14,688 nucleotides of DNA from Methanolobus sp. UBA474 (GTDB lineage Archaea; Halobacteriota; Methanosarcinia; Methanosarcinales; Methanosarcinaceae), in the NCBI GenBank assembly GCA_002501695.1, contig DANZ01000163.1, positions 1 to 14,688 of the forward strand. Reading direction: 5' to 3'. Shown here in pieces: positions 1 to 6,291 of this stretch. The notes beneath the pieces were generated by a model that saw nothing but the letters and a program-made list of their open reading frames with translations, was not told the DNA's origin and did not search any database. The translations under genes were made by a program, and so were the position numbers. The number at the start of each line of letters is the position of its first letter. The first letter of the stretch is position 1.

Positions 1-375
1 TATATGGACACCTCTGCGCAATGCCTTGATCTGCCTGTCAAGACTCTGTCCGCCATATACCGGCAGTATCCTTAGATTCTGATAAGCCGAGAGTTTGCTC
101 AACTCGTCTGCAACCTGGTTTGCCAGTTCCCTTGTAGGGCAGAGCACAAGGACCTGTACATCGTTATAGTTCGGATCCACCAGTTCAAGGGCAGGGATGC
201 CAAAAGCAGCTGTTTTGCCAGTTCCGGTCTGCGCCTGCCCGATCACGTCCTTCCCTTCCATTATTAATGGGATCGCCTGTGTCTGGATAGGCGTCGGTTC
301 TTCATAACCGATATCCGCGATGGCTTTTAATATGTTTTGAGAAAGATTAAGTTGACTGAATGTTATAGATTCCAT
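1..375 (-). CDS. DEAD-box ATP-dependent RNA helicase, N-terminal part (runs off left edge)
   Basis: Reading the minus strand from the ATG at 375 gives 125 codons open to the window edge. The visible part is the first RecA-like domain of a DEAD-box helicase: the Q motif (PTPIQ, residues 27-31), the Walker A/motif I (AQTGTGKT, 48-55) and motif Ia (PTRELA, 80-85). The DEAD, SAT and C-terminal helicase motifs lie outside. Such proteins use ATP to unwind or remodel RNA in the cytoplasm; in the cold-adapted methanogen Methanococcoides burtonii a homologue (deaD) is cold-induced and has a long 5' leader. The start is set by an AAAGGA ribosome site nine bases upstream; an ATG at 380 is out of frame. 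The upstream 443 bp hold no gene and are rich in palindromes. The family call is very sure; the exact paralogue is not. Confidence 0.95.
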   Translation of the reverse strand, partial: MESITFSQLNLSQNILKAIADIGYEEPTPIQTQAIPLIMEGKDVIGQAQTGTGKTAAFGIPALELVDPNYNDVQVLVLCPTRELANQVADELSKLSAYQNLRILPVYGGQSLDRQIKALRRGVHI

Positions 376-487
376 TTCATAAATTCCTTTAGTTGGTTGA
401 GTGCTAATTCCTGAAGTGCAGATCCCGGCGATGACCTCGCGGAGCTTTCACCAGTCAGCATATCATTTTTAAAGTCAATGTTCCAAG

Positions 488-509
488 TTGTTTTGTTTTA
501 ACAAAACAA
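488..509. promoter_or_regulatory. Perfect inverted repeat in the helicase leader/promoter region
   Basis: Ten-base arms (TTGTTTTGTT and AACAAAACAA) are separated by TT. It lies about 115-135 bases upstream of the helicase start. If the TATA-like element at 525-532 is used, the repeat sits at or just after the transcription start on the minus strand, so it could be an operator or a hairpin at the 5' end of the mRNA. Function is inferred. Confidence 0.5.
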
Positions 510-511
510 TA

Positions 512-535
512 AAGAGCAATAGCTCTTATAAGAGC
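512..535. promoter_or_regulatory. Nested palindromes with a TATA-like core (putative helicase promoter)
   Basis: Three alternating copies of a hexamer occur: AAGAGC (512-517), GCTCTT (522-527) and AAGAGC (530-535). The last two form a perfect 14-bp palindrome, GCTCTTATAAGAGC. Its centre, CTTATAAG (525-532), is the best TATA-like element on the minus strand upstream of the helicase and would give a leader of about 125 bases, similar in size to that reported for M. burtonii deaD. Promoter use is an inference. Confidence 0.4.
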
Positions 536-818
536 AACAATGGAATTAAGTCTGTCGGTAAAAGTATAGGTTTTAAAGATTGCCAGTTGATAAGATCCCT
601 ATATCCGGAAAGGACAGTTATTGGGTATGCACTTTTAAGTAGTATTTCACGTTAAATATTTATAATTACAATTTTTTGATTCTGGACTAGTTACTACCTG
701 ATCTTTTGTATTAATAGCGGGGATAAAAGGAAAACTTTAAAAATACCAAAATGCACAATTTAAGAGATGCATCAACAGATGATCACTATAAGGGAAATAC
801 CTTCCCGTGGGGTGGAGC

Positions 819-1142
819 ATGTCCGAATGGATCTTTGCAATGGAAGAAGATAAACTGAACGAAAATTCAATAAAAGTCTTCAAAACAGCAGATAAACAGA
901 TAATTCTTGTAAAAAAAGACAATAATGTATATGCACTTTTGAACTTATGTCCTCACATGGGCTGCCCGCTGAAGAATGGCACCCTTGAGGGTTATGTGCT
1001 CAAGTGCGCATGCCACAACTGGGGGTTTGATATAAGGACAGGTGAGAATGTGGACACAGGAGAGTATATTGACATGGATGATCCCAGAGTTGAAACCTTT
1101 CAGACACAGGTAGCAGGCGGTAAGGTCTCGGTTCTCCTCTAA
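819..1142 (+). CDS. Small soluble Rieske [2Fe-2S] protein
   Basis: The product is 107 residues. It carries the complete Rieske cluster signature, C44-x-H46 and C63-x2-H66, which binds a [2Fe-2S] cluster through two Cys and two His. It also has the two extra cysteines (C49 in CPHMGC and C65 in CACH) that form the loop disulfide in cytochrome bc-type Rieske proteins and that ferredoxin-type Rieske proteins usually lack. No signal peptide or membrane segment is seen, so it is probably a cytoplasmic electron carrier or a small subunit of a reductase. A GTG at 807 would add four residues (M-G-W-S), but the ATG at 819 is preferred because GGTGGA lies directly in front of it. It stands alone and converges with the DUF1847 gene 72 bp away. 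The partner enzyme is unknown. Confidence 0.88.
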   Translation: MSEWIFAMEEDKLNENSIKVFKTADKQIILVKKDNNVYALLNLCPHMGCPLKNGTLEGYVLKCACHNWGFDIRTGENVDTGEYIDMDDPRVETFQTQVAGGKVSVLL

Positions 1143-1214
1143 CTGAACACGCCCTGAATTTGTGACAAAGCAACTAATGTCAGTCTCATCTCCTCAACTC
1201 CGGCAGACACGCAT

Positions 1215-1787
1215 TTATTCTGTAATACCGAACCGCTTCCTCAGGTAATAGCCTGAATAGATGGCACCCGCCGGATTATTTGCAAGCACACGGTCCTTGA
1301 CTATTAGTGTTGTGACCGGGGCGGCAGAGTGGCGGGTGAATAATATGTCGTGGCCGATGCACAAACCGACGATGATGTTTAACTGTGTATCATTATCTTT
1401 TAATAACATTGCCTGACCGAGTGGGTTGCATGTCGGGTCAAAGGTGTCCGGATGCAGCTTTTCCAGATCGTATTCATCTTTGTCTATAGCTGAAACCTTA
1501 CAGCAGACGGAATAGACCTCAAAGTCCCTTTCAAGTATCTTGTGAATGATCCTTGCTTCCTTTTCCAGACCTACACAAAAAGCCAGTCCCAGTCTTTTGT
1601 ATCCCAGTTCCTTTGCATAATGGATTATTTCTTCAAGTCTTGTCTTTTGCATGTAGTATCGGGCTTCAACTGAAGCTGACACTTTCATTGATCGAAGTTC
1701 ATCTCCTGCATAACTGATATGGTCGGTCATGCCTGCACAGTCTTTGCCCTCACGGCACATTTTATCATTACATATCGCACATTTCAT
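1215..1787 (-). CDS. DUF1847 family cysteine-rich, probably metal-binding protein
   Basis: The 190-residue product matches the layout of DUF1847 proteins of anaerobes. There is an N-terminal cysteine cluster (C3, C6, C11, C17), then the family motifs AFCVGL (69-74), SVCCK (93-97), CNPLGQA (120-126), GLCIGHD (141-147) and KDRVLANNP (164-172). The many conserved Cys, plus H146 and H153, suggest bound zinc or an Fe-S cluster. The function of the family is not established and no reaction is proposed here. The start is fixed by AGGTG (1795-1799) seven bases upstream of the ATG. A TATA-like element (TATTTATAC) lies near 1842-1851 on the minus strand. The gene is divergent from the NifX-like gene, with 128 bp between them that must hold both promoters. 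Confidence 0.85.
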   Translation of the reverse strand: MKCAICNDKMCREGKDCAGMTDHISYAGDELRSMKVSASVEARYYMQKTRLEEIIHYAKELGYKRLGLAFCVGLEKEARIIHKILERDFEVYSVCCKVSAIDKDEYDLEKLHPDTFDPTCNPLGQAMLLKDNDTQLNIIVGLCIGHDILFTRHSAAPVTTLIVKDRVLANNPAGAIYSGYYLRKRFGITE

Positions 1788-1872
1788 GTATGTTCACCTG
1801 TTCTGCCTGAAGATGGCTTGTATAAACGGACATCCTGTTTGTAGTATAAATACATAAGGTTTTGGAATACTC

Positions 1873-1882
1873 TTTTATATTT
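1873..1882 (+). promoter_or_regulatory. TATA box of the NifX-like gene
   Basis: TTTTATATTT lies about 27 bases before position 1904, which places the transcription start just in front of the ribosome site GGAGAG (1904-1909) and gives a very short leader. The match to the archaeal TATA consensus is good by eye. Confidence 0.55.
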
Positions 1883-1915
1883 CCTCTCACATGAGTCCTA
1901 TATGGAGAGATTCGA

Positions 1916-2341
1916 ATGAAAGTATGTGTAACAGCCATGTCAGCAAGCTTGGATGCTCCTGTGGACCCCCATTTTGGAAGATGTCTATATTTTGTTATCG
2001 TGGATGCTGATTCTATGGAATTCGATAGTTTCAGGAATACAACAACCTCTGCTTCAAATGGTGCAGGTGTCCAGGCAGCTCAGTTTGTGATCAGCAAGGG
2101 TGTAGATGCGCTCATCACAGGAAGTATTGGATCTAAAGCGTTCTCAATGCTTACTTCAAAAGGCATCGATGTTCTGCCCTTCATTAAAGGCTCTGTAGCA
2201 GACGCACTAAGGGCTTACAGGGAGAATGCTCTTGAGAAGCTTGAGACCCCGAACTCCCCGGGAGCACACAGTCTGAGAGAACAGAACCATATGTACTGGA
2301 AGCCAAGAGAAAGGACATCTTCAGAAGATAATCATTCATGA
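1916..2341 (+). CDS. Dinitrogenase iron-molybdenum cofactor (NifX/NifB-C-terminal-like) domain protein
   Basis: The product is 141 residues. Residues 1-110 form one NifX-type domain: MKVCVTA start, a conserved VDPHFGRC segment (16-23), GAGVQAAQ (49-56), KGVDALITGSIGSKAF (61-76) and the helix ending YRENALEKL. Proteins with this stand-alone domain bind or carry iron-sulfur or FeMo-cofactor precursors; many are not linked to nitrogen fixation, and no nif gene is in this window. Residues 111-141 are hydrophilic and probably disordered. The GGAGAG ribosome site at 1904-1909 fixes the start. It is convergent with the CooS-type gene, whose end is 226 bp away. A role in metal-cluster handling for neighbouring redox proteins is possible, but is only inferred from position. 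Confidence 0.88.
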   Translation: MKVCVTAMSASLDAPVDPHFGRCLYFVIVDADSMEFDSFRNTTTSASNGAGVQAAQFVISKGVDALITGSIGSKAFSMLTSKGIDVLPFIKGSVADALRAYRENALEKLETPNSPGAHSLREQNHMYWKPRERTSSEDNHS

Positions 2342-2567
2342 AGCTGAAGTGATGATCATGGGTATCTTTATCTCAAAAAGAAATCCGTATTAACTCTTTG
2401 AAACATTTTGTCGATCAGAACTTTCATGCCTATCACCTTCACATTTAAACTTACGGTTAATATCGATTCCACTTTTGTTCTCTGCAAATGGGGTATACTC
2501 CTTGTAATGCTCTAGATTGCATACGCACATTTCCCGAGATCTCCGAAGTTCCCATAGGGACTGCAGC

Positions 2568-4472
2568 TCAAATACCCAATGCCCTGCGCTTGCCCTCGAT
2601 ATGTTCCATCATCATGTCGACTGCTTTCACACTATCCGTTTCCACGTTCAGGAGACCTCCGGTTATGCCCTTACAGTCCTGCGTGAGCAATTTCACAAGA
2701 TCAGGGGCTCCTGTGACCGTCGGGACCGGGTTCACATGCGTGTGAAGTCCGAGGGCCAGTGCAAAGACGGCATCGATCGTGGCCTTCTGCTCCATATATT
2801 CCGGTGCGGTTGCCACCACGGGCAGGTCCGGGAGGGCAACCCCTCCAAGTCCCTCGGAAACAGCCGCAAGCAGGTCTGCCAGTCTGCCCGTATCGGTGCA
2901 TGTCCCGTAACTCAGGACAGGCGGAATTCCCAGAGCCTCACAGATCGATCTGAGCCCCGGTCCTGCAAGCTCCTTTGCCTGCGGACTGCATAGCCCTCCC
3001 ACCTGCATGGCCCCATTGCCACATCCCATCGAGAGCACGAGCACATCGCGTTTGATCAGTTCCTTTGCAATAGCTATGCTGTGGCTGTCCTGCCCCGTAT
3101 CCCTCAGGGTGGTGCAGGACACAAGGCCCGCCACTCCGCGCAGTGTTCCTACCTTGATGGCATCAAGGAGAGGGTCAAGCTTTCCGCCAAGCGCATCCAA
3201 TATGCTCTCTGTGGAAAATCCCACAACTGCTTCACTGAAAGGCAGTCCTGTGACAGGCATGACTGCAGACCTCCGCTCCCTGAAATTATCTATTCCCATC
3301 TGAAGCAGTTTTGCCGCCTGTTCATTAGCTTTTTCCGGAATGTAATCCAAGCGGTCCGTAACCCCTTCAAACGATATCAGGTCGCTTACCGGAATGAGTT
3401 TGAACTTATATCTTTCCGCATATATGGGATCTATCGGCATGGAGCAGTTCATATCCGAAACGAAGACGTCCACACATCCACTTGCCATGACAGCTTCCTG
3501 CATGATCCAGTTCCCCGTGAAACCATAGAGCACGTCATCCATCTTCCATCTTTGGATCATTTCCTGCCCTGTCTCTATATTTGCGATGATCCTCAGGCCC
3601 TTTGCACCCACCTTCTTTGCCTCTTCCTGCCACTCTTCTTGGCGTGCAAGCTGTACCAGGGCAAATCCCAAAAAGGGTTCATGGCCGTTGGGCAGGATAT
3701 TAACATGATCAGGGTCCAGCACTCCCAGGTCCACCCGCATGGTATGCGGTCTGGGTATCCCAAAGATCACATCCTGGCAGTATTCGTTGACGATCTGGCT
3801 CTGGTAGGCCATGGCAATCCCAAGCTTCATTGCCTTTAAGGCCAGGCTGGTATAATCCCCGTCCACGTTCGTCAGGCAGGAGCTGGTGGCCCTCAGTATC
3901 TCGGCATTGATGCCGCCCGGGAAGATGGCAAGCTCTTTCCACAATTGCTGGCGCTCTTTGGGAGCAAGCATTTCAACTATCCGGCTTGGCTGTCCATACT
4001 CCCTGCTGAAATCCGCTTCCACAAAATCGCACAGTTCAAGGGCAACATCATTTACCTGGCTGGAATTGTCTATCCCAAGCCTTGCGGCAAAGCTTCTCAG
4101 CTTTTCTTCCTCAGCTATTCTGAATGGCGTCTGTCCTTTGGCAGTGGCCTTCAGTGTCTTGATGGTCTGAACTGTATGGTAATGATAGGTCGACGCACCC
4201 ATGACATTGCGTAGAAGCATCATGCGCATAGCCATGCCGTCGGCCGTTATCCCGCAGACCCCTCTCTTGTCCTTTGATGCATCAGCACGGCAGGGACCGT
4301 TGGAGCATAGGTCACAACGCATCCCTCCCTGGCAGAAACTGCATCTTCTGTCAGGATCACCCCCCATTCCCTGTGCTTCGTAACGGTCCCATATATTGGT
4401 CATACCGTCTTCTTTTATTCTTTTGTACACTGTACGCACTGACTCATGATATGAAACTCTATTTTCTTCCAC
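2568..4472 (-). CDS. cooS: CooS-type anaerobic carbon monoxide dehydrogenase family protein lacking one C-cluster cysteine
   Basis: The 634-residue product is full length for CooS, the homodimeric Ni-CODH family. B-cluster cysteines are C53, C56, C61 and C73; the D-cluster region is C44-S-F-C47, a CX2C pattern. C-cluster ligands found by motif are H264 (PNGHEP), C343 (MNCSMP), C453 (VSCTT), C484 (SMGCGNG) and C525 (YGTCTD), with the catalytic-type K563 (EQK). The sixth ligand is absent: the usual GICCTGNE motif reads ANIETGQE (297-304), so glutamate 300 replaces the cysteine equivalent to Cys295 of Carboxydothermus CooS-II. Reported CooS proteins lacking a C-cluster cysteine (CooS-V) hold an Fe/S/O hybrid cluster and do not oxidise CO, so CO dehydrogenase activity should not be assumed. 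The start is a GTG with GGGGGA six bases upstream. No cooF or cooC is nearby, and an inverted repeat overlaps the promoter. Confidence 0.93.
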   Translation of the reverse strand: MEENRVSYHESVRTVYKRIKEDGMTNIWDRYEAQGMGGDPDRRCSFCQGGMRCDLCSNGPCRADASKDKRGVCGITADGMAMRMMLLRNVMGASTYHYHTVQTIKTLKATAKGQTPFRIAEEEKLRSFAARLGIDNSSQVNDVALELCDFVEADFSREYGQPSRIVEMLAPKERQQLWKELAIFPGGINAEILRATSSCLTNVDGDYTSLALKAMKLGIAMAYQSQIVNEYCQDVIFGIPRPHTMRVDLGVLDPDHVNILPNGHEPFLGFALVQLARQEEWQEEAKKVGAKGLRIIANIETGQEMIQRWKMDDVLYGFTGNWIMQEAVMASGCVDVFVSDMNCSMPIDPIYAERYKFKLIPVSDLISFEGVTDRLDYIPEKANEQAAKLLQMGIDNFRERRSAVMPVTGLPFSEAVVGFSTESILDALGGKLDPLLDAIKVGTLRGVAGLVSCTTLRDTGQDSHSIAIAKELIKRDVLVLSMGCGNGAMQVGGLCSPQAKELAGPGLRSICEALGIPPVLSYGTCTDTGRLADLLAAVSEGLGGVALPDLPVVATAPEYMEQKATIDAVFALALGLHTHVNPVPTVTGAPDLVKLLTQDCKGITGGLLNVETDSVKAVDMMMEHIEGKRRALGI

Positions 4473-4481
4473 AGAAATCCC

Positions 4482-4511
4482 CCAATGAAAATAGTGTTAT
4501 TTTCAAATTGG
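4482..4511. promoter_or_regulatory. Inverted repeat in the CooS-type gene promoter (putative operator)
   Basis: Perfect 8-base arms TGAAAATA (4486-4493) and TATTTTCA (4498-4505) flank GTGT. The pairing extends to CCAA (4482-4485) and TTGG (4508-4511) with a two-base bulge. It sits directly upstream of the GGGGGA ribosome site and about where transcription would begin if the element at 4521-4530 is the TATA box. That placement is typical of a repressor site, but an RNA hairpin in the leader is also possible. Confidence 0.5.
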
Positions 4512-4520
4512 AATTGACAG

Positions 4521-4530
4521 GTTAAATACT
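4521..4530 (-). promoter_or_regulatory. TATA-like element of the CooS-type gene
   Basis: Minus strand AGTATTTAAC lies about 50 bases upstream of the GTG start, predicting a transcription start near 4500 inside the inverted repeat. The match is moderate. Confidence 0.35.
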
Positions 4531-4787
4531 TATTGAGATATTTGCCCTGTTTCTGTCCGGATAGGACCTTCCCGGGACATCGCCACAGGTACAAATAACG
4601 ATACAGCTGGACACGGCACAGCTTACTTCAGCTCCCTCTCCCAAATGAAAAAAGTAAAGACCCTATCGTATCCCGGAATCATTGGAACGGGAGGATCTCT
4701 CCTGGCTGGCGTCGGGAAGTGAAAGTCAGAGTAACACATGCTTCCCGGGGATAAAACGGGACTTCTGTCAGGATGCTGCCTGAAAGG

Positions 4788-4967
4788 CTACACCAGTATT
4801 TCCATTGCATGGGCCTGATATTCTTGCTCCTTCAGGAAATTGCCATGGTCCTGGCATCCAAAGGCCAATATCCTGTACTTTCCGCAGTAGTTCCCTCCGG
4901 CGCCTTGCGTGCATGTAAAGGCCTTATTGGTGGCATACTCGCACTGGTGGTAGAATTTGCACATCAT
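4788..4967 (-). CDS. 59-residue cysteine-rich mini-protein
   Basis: A short minus-strand frame begins at an ATG-ATG pair (4967) and ends at TAG (4788-4790). The translation starts MMCKFYHQCEYATNK and contains FTCT and NYCGKYR, with cysteines at 3, 9, 19, 28 and 38. This even spacing with aromatic neighbours is what small zinc or Fe-S proteins look like. Coding is supported by a GAGGG ribosome site seven bases before the first ATG and by a strong TATA box (5002-5014) at the right distance for a short leader. The longer plus-strand frame through the same bases encodes a hydrophobic run typical of an antisense shadow. I do not recognise a named family. It lies 315 bp upstream of, and on the same strand as, the CooS-type gene. 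Confidence 0.7.
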   Translation of the reverse strand: MMCKFYHQCEYATNKAFTCTQGAGGNYCGKYRILAFGCQDHGNFLKEQEYQAHAMEILV

Positions 4968-5326
4968 ATTGCATCCCTCTTATCAAATATCTATATACAT
5001 TCATTATATATAATTTGGTACTATATTTAGGGGGATTGTCGCCCTAACTTGCAGATATGAATGGAAAAGCAGTCGGATTGCGTCCAAGGCTCCGGTGCTA
5101 CTTGCATATCTGACTATGATCGTTTCTCCGCAGGCCTCTGCTATGGACCAGGACCGGGAGTTCTTCATTATTTGGCTATTTATATCTCCCGAATAGCAAC
5201 TACCAGCAAAGAGATTGACTGAAGGTAGATACTATCCAGTAAACACAACCTTTATTCCCCAATATATGATTTGACCGAATATACATTAAAGATAGCGGTC
5301 CATATTGAAGGTACGGAATAATCCTT
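4968..5326. other. Divergent intergenic region between the mini-protein and pfkB
   Basis: No convincing gene is seen in these 359 bases. It holds the mini-protein promoter (5002-5014), candidate plus-strand TATA elements for pfkB (TTTATATC near 5178-5185 and ATATACATTAAA near 5280-5290), and a spaced inverted repeat: CAGATATG near 5052-5059 and CATATCTG near 5105-5112, each preceded by CTTG. A 54-codon minus-strand frame from the ATG at 5168 has no ribosome site and ends inside the mini-protein promoter, so it is not called. Confidence 0.5.
5002..5014 (-). promoter_or_regulatory. TATA box of the 59-residue mini-protein gene
   Basis: Minus strand ATTATATATAATG is a near-consensus archaeal TATA box. 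A start about 25 bases downstream falls near 4982, leaving a leader of about 15 bases that contains the GAGGG ribosome site. Confidence 0.5.
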
Positions 5327-6250
5327 ATGAGAACTATTATAACCTTAACGATGAACCCTGCGATTGACAAGAGCACAAGCACAGAACATGTAATACCCGA
5401 GCATAAACTATACTGCAGGCCTGCCCGATATGAGCCGGGGGGCGGTGGCGTCAACGTTTCCAGGGCCATAAGGAAACTTGATGGAGGATCATTGCTTGTC
5501 TACCCCTCCGGCGGCATGTCCGGACAGATGCTTTATAGTCTCCTGGAACGGGAAGGCGTGGAACAGCATCCCCTGCCCATTAAGGAAATGACCCGTGAGA
5601 ACCTCATCGTCCTGGAAGAGTCCACCGGCCAGCAGTACCGCTTCGGAATGCCCGGTCCTCGTCTTACAGAGGAGGAATGGCAGCGTTGCCTGAGTGAACT
5701 GGCCAGCGGTCCTGCGCCTGATTACCTGGTAGCCAGCGGAAGCCTCCCTTTAGGAGTGCCGTCAGACTTCTATGCCCGGGTGGCACGTGCAGGAAAGGAT
5801 CTGGGAGCAAGGGTTATCATTGATGCATCTGGCGATTCACTGAGAATGGCACTGGAGGAGGGCGTCTATCTCATCAAGCCAAACATACGTGAGTTCAGCG
5901 GACTTGCAGGCAAGGATACCATGGAAGAGCCGCAAATAGTGGAAGCGGCAAAAAATATAATCGCTAAAGGACAGTGCGAAGTGATAGTAATATCCCTTGG
6001 CTCTGCGGGTGCCCTGTTGATCTCGAAAGATATTGTGGAGCGCATGGTCCCGCCCACAGTACCGATCAGCAGCAAGGTGGGTGCCGGCGACAGCATGGTG
6101 GCAGGTATCGTCCTGGGTCTATCCACGGGCAAACCACTGCGCCAGGCTGTGCTGTATGGATTGGCCGCCGGTTCTGCCGCGGTCATGACACCTGGCACGG
6201 AACTGTGCAGAAAAGAAGACACAGATCGGCTGTATGCAAAAATGATTTAA
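5327..6250 (+). CDS. pfkB: ATP-dependent phosphofructokinase, PfkB (Pfk-2) type
   Basis: The 307-residue product belongs to the ribokinase/PfkB fold and is strikingly like E. coli Pfk-2 along its whole length: NPAID (10-14), the substrate loop PGGGGVNV (37-44), EQYRF-like QQYRFGMPG (102-110), SGSLP (137-141), the KPN-x2-E magnesium motif (184-189) and the catalytic GAGDSM loop (252-257) with D255 as base. It should phosphorylate fructose 6-phosphate to fructose 1,6-bisphosphate with ATP in the cytoplasm; a tagatose- or fructose-1-phosphate kinase specificity cannot be fully excluded. Most methanogens with glycolytic phosphofructokinase use the unrelated ADP-dependent enzyme, so this bacterial-type gene suggests horizontal transfer. 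It is followed after 41 bp by the phosphorylase gene, suggesting one glycogen-degrading operon. Confidence 0.9.
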   Translation: MRTIITLTMNPAIDKSTSTEHVIPEHKLYCRPARYEPGGGGVNVSRAIRKLDGGSLLVYPSGGMSGQMLYSLLEREGVEQHPLPIKEMTRENLIVLEESTGQQYRFGMPGPRLTEEEWQRCLSELASGPAPDYLVASGSLPLGVPSDFYARVARAGKDLGARVIIDASGDSLRMALEEGVYLIKPNIREFSGLAGKDTMEEPQIVEAAKNIIAKGQCEVIVISLGSAGALLISKDIVERMVPPTVPISSKVGAGDSMVAGIVLGLSTGKPLRQAVLYGLAAGSAAVMTPGTELCRKEDTDRLYAKMI

Positions 6251-6291
6251 CTGCCCGGTCACTTAGAAGACAGCACGATAAGGAGATAAAA

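Larger units (their letters stand above)
376..818. other. Divergent intergenic region between helicase and Rieske genes
   Basis: No convincing gene is seen in these 443 bases. The left half contains the helicase leader and two clusters of inverted repeats (separate entries). The right half is AT-rich and has two candidate plus-strand TATA elements for the Rieske gene, around 655-668 (ATTTATAAT core) and around 735-747 (CTTTAAAAATA). Which of the two is used cannot be told from sequence. Confidence 0.6.
4473..4787. other. Intergenic region upstream of the CooS-type gene
   Basis: These 315 bases hold no convincing gene. The part nearest the CooS-type gene carries its ribosome site, an inverted repeat and a TATA-like element (separate entries). 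The rest, about 4540-4787, is richer in GC with several short CCCGG-type inverted stretches. A 25-codon plus-strand ORF at 4645-4722 lacks a ribosome site and is not called. Confidence 0.5.

Noticed and set aside
2349..2410. GTGATGA resembling a C box of a C/D small RNA after the NifX-like gene
   Set aside because: No CTGA D box follows at a suitable distance.
3081..3839. 252-codon plus-strand frame opposite the CooS-type gene
   Set aside because: It is a long antisense shadow of a clearly conserved CooS protein and has no family motif of its own.
4645..4722. 25-codon plus-strand ORF (MKKVKTLSYPGIIG start) resembling a tiny membrane peptide
   Set aside because: No ribosome site or promoter could be supported, and the length is within chance expectation.
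4773..5030. 85-codon plus-strand frame with a hydrophobic product
   Set aside because: It is antisense to the 59-residue cysteine-rich gene, has no ribosome site, and runs into that gene's promoter; the minus-strand reading has the better coding evidence.
5004..5168. 54-codon minus-strand frame beginning MKNSRSWSIAEACGE
   Set aside because: No ribosome site, and its 3' end overlaps the TATA box of the mini-protein gene.
5974..6291. Upstream extension of the phosphorylase reading frame into pfkB
   Set aside because: Homology and the AGGAG ribosome site place the start at 6292; the extension reads pfkB in another frame.
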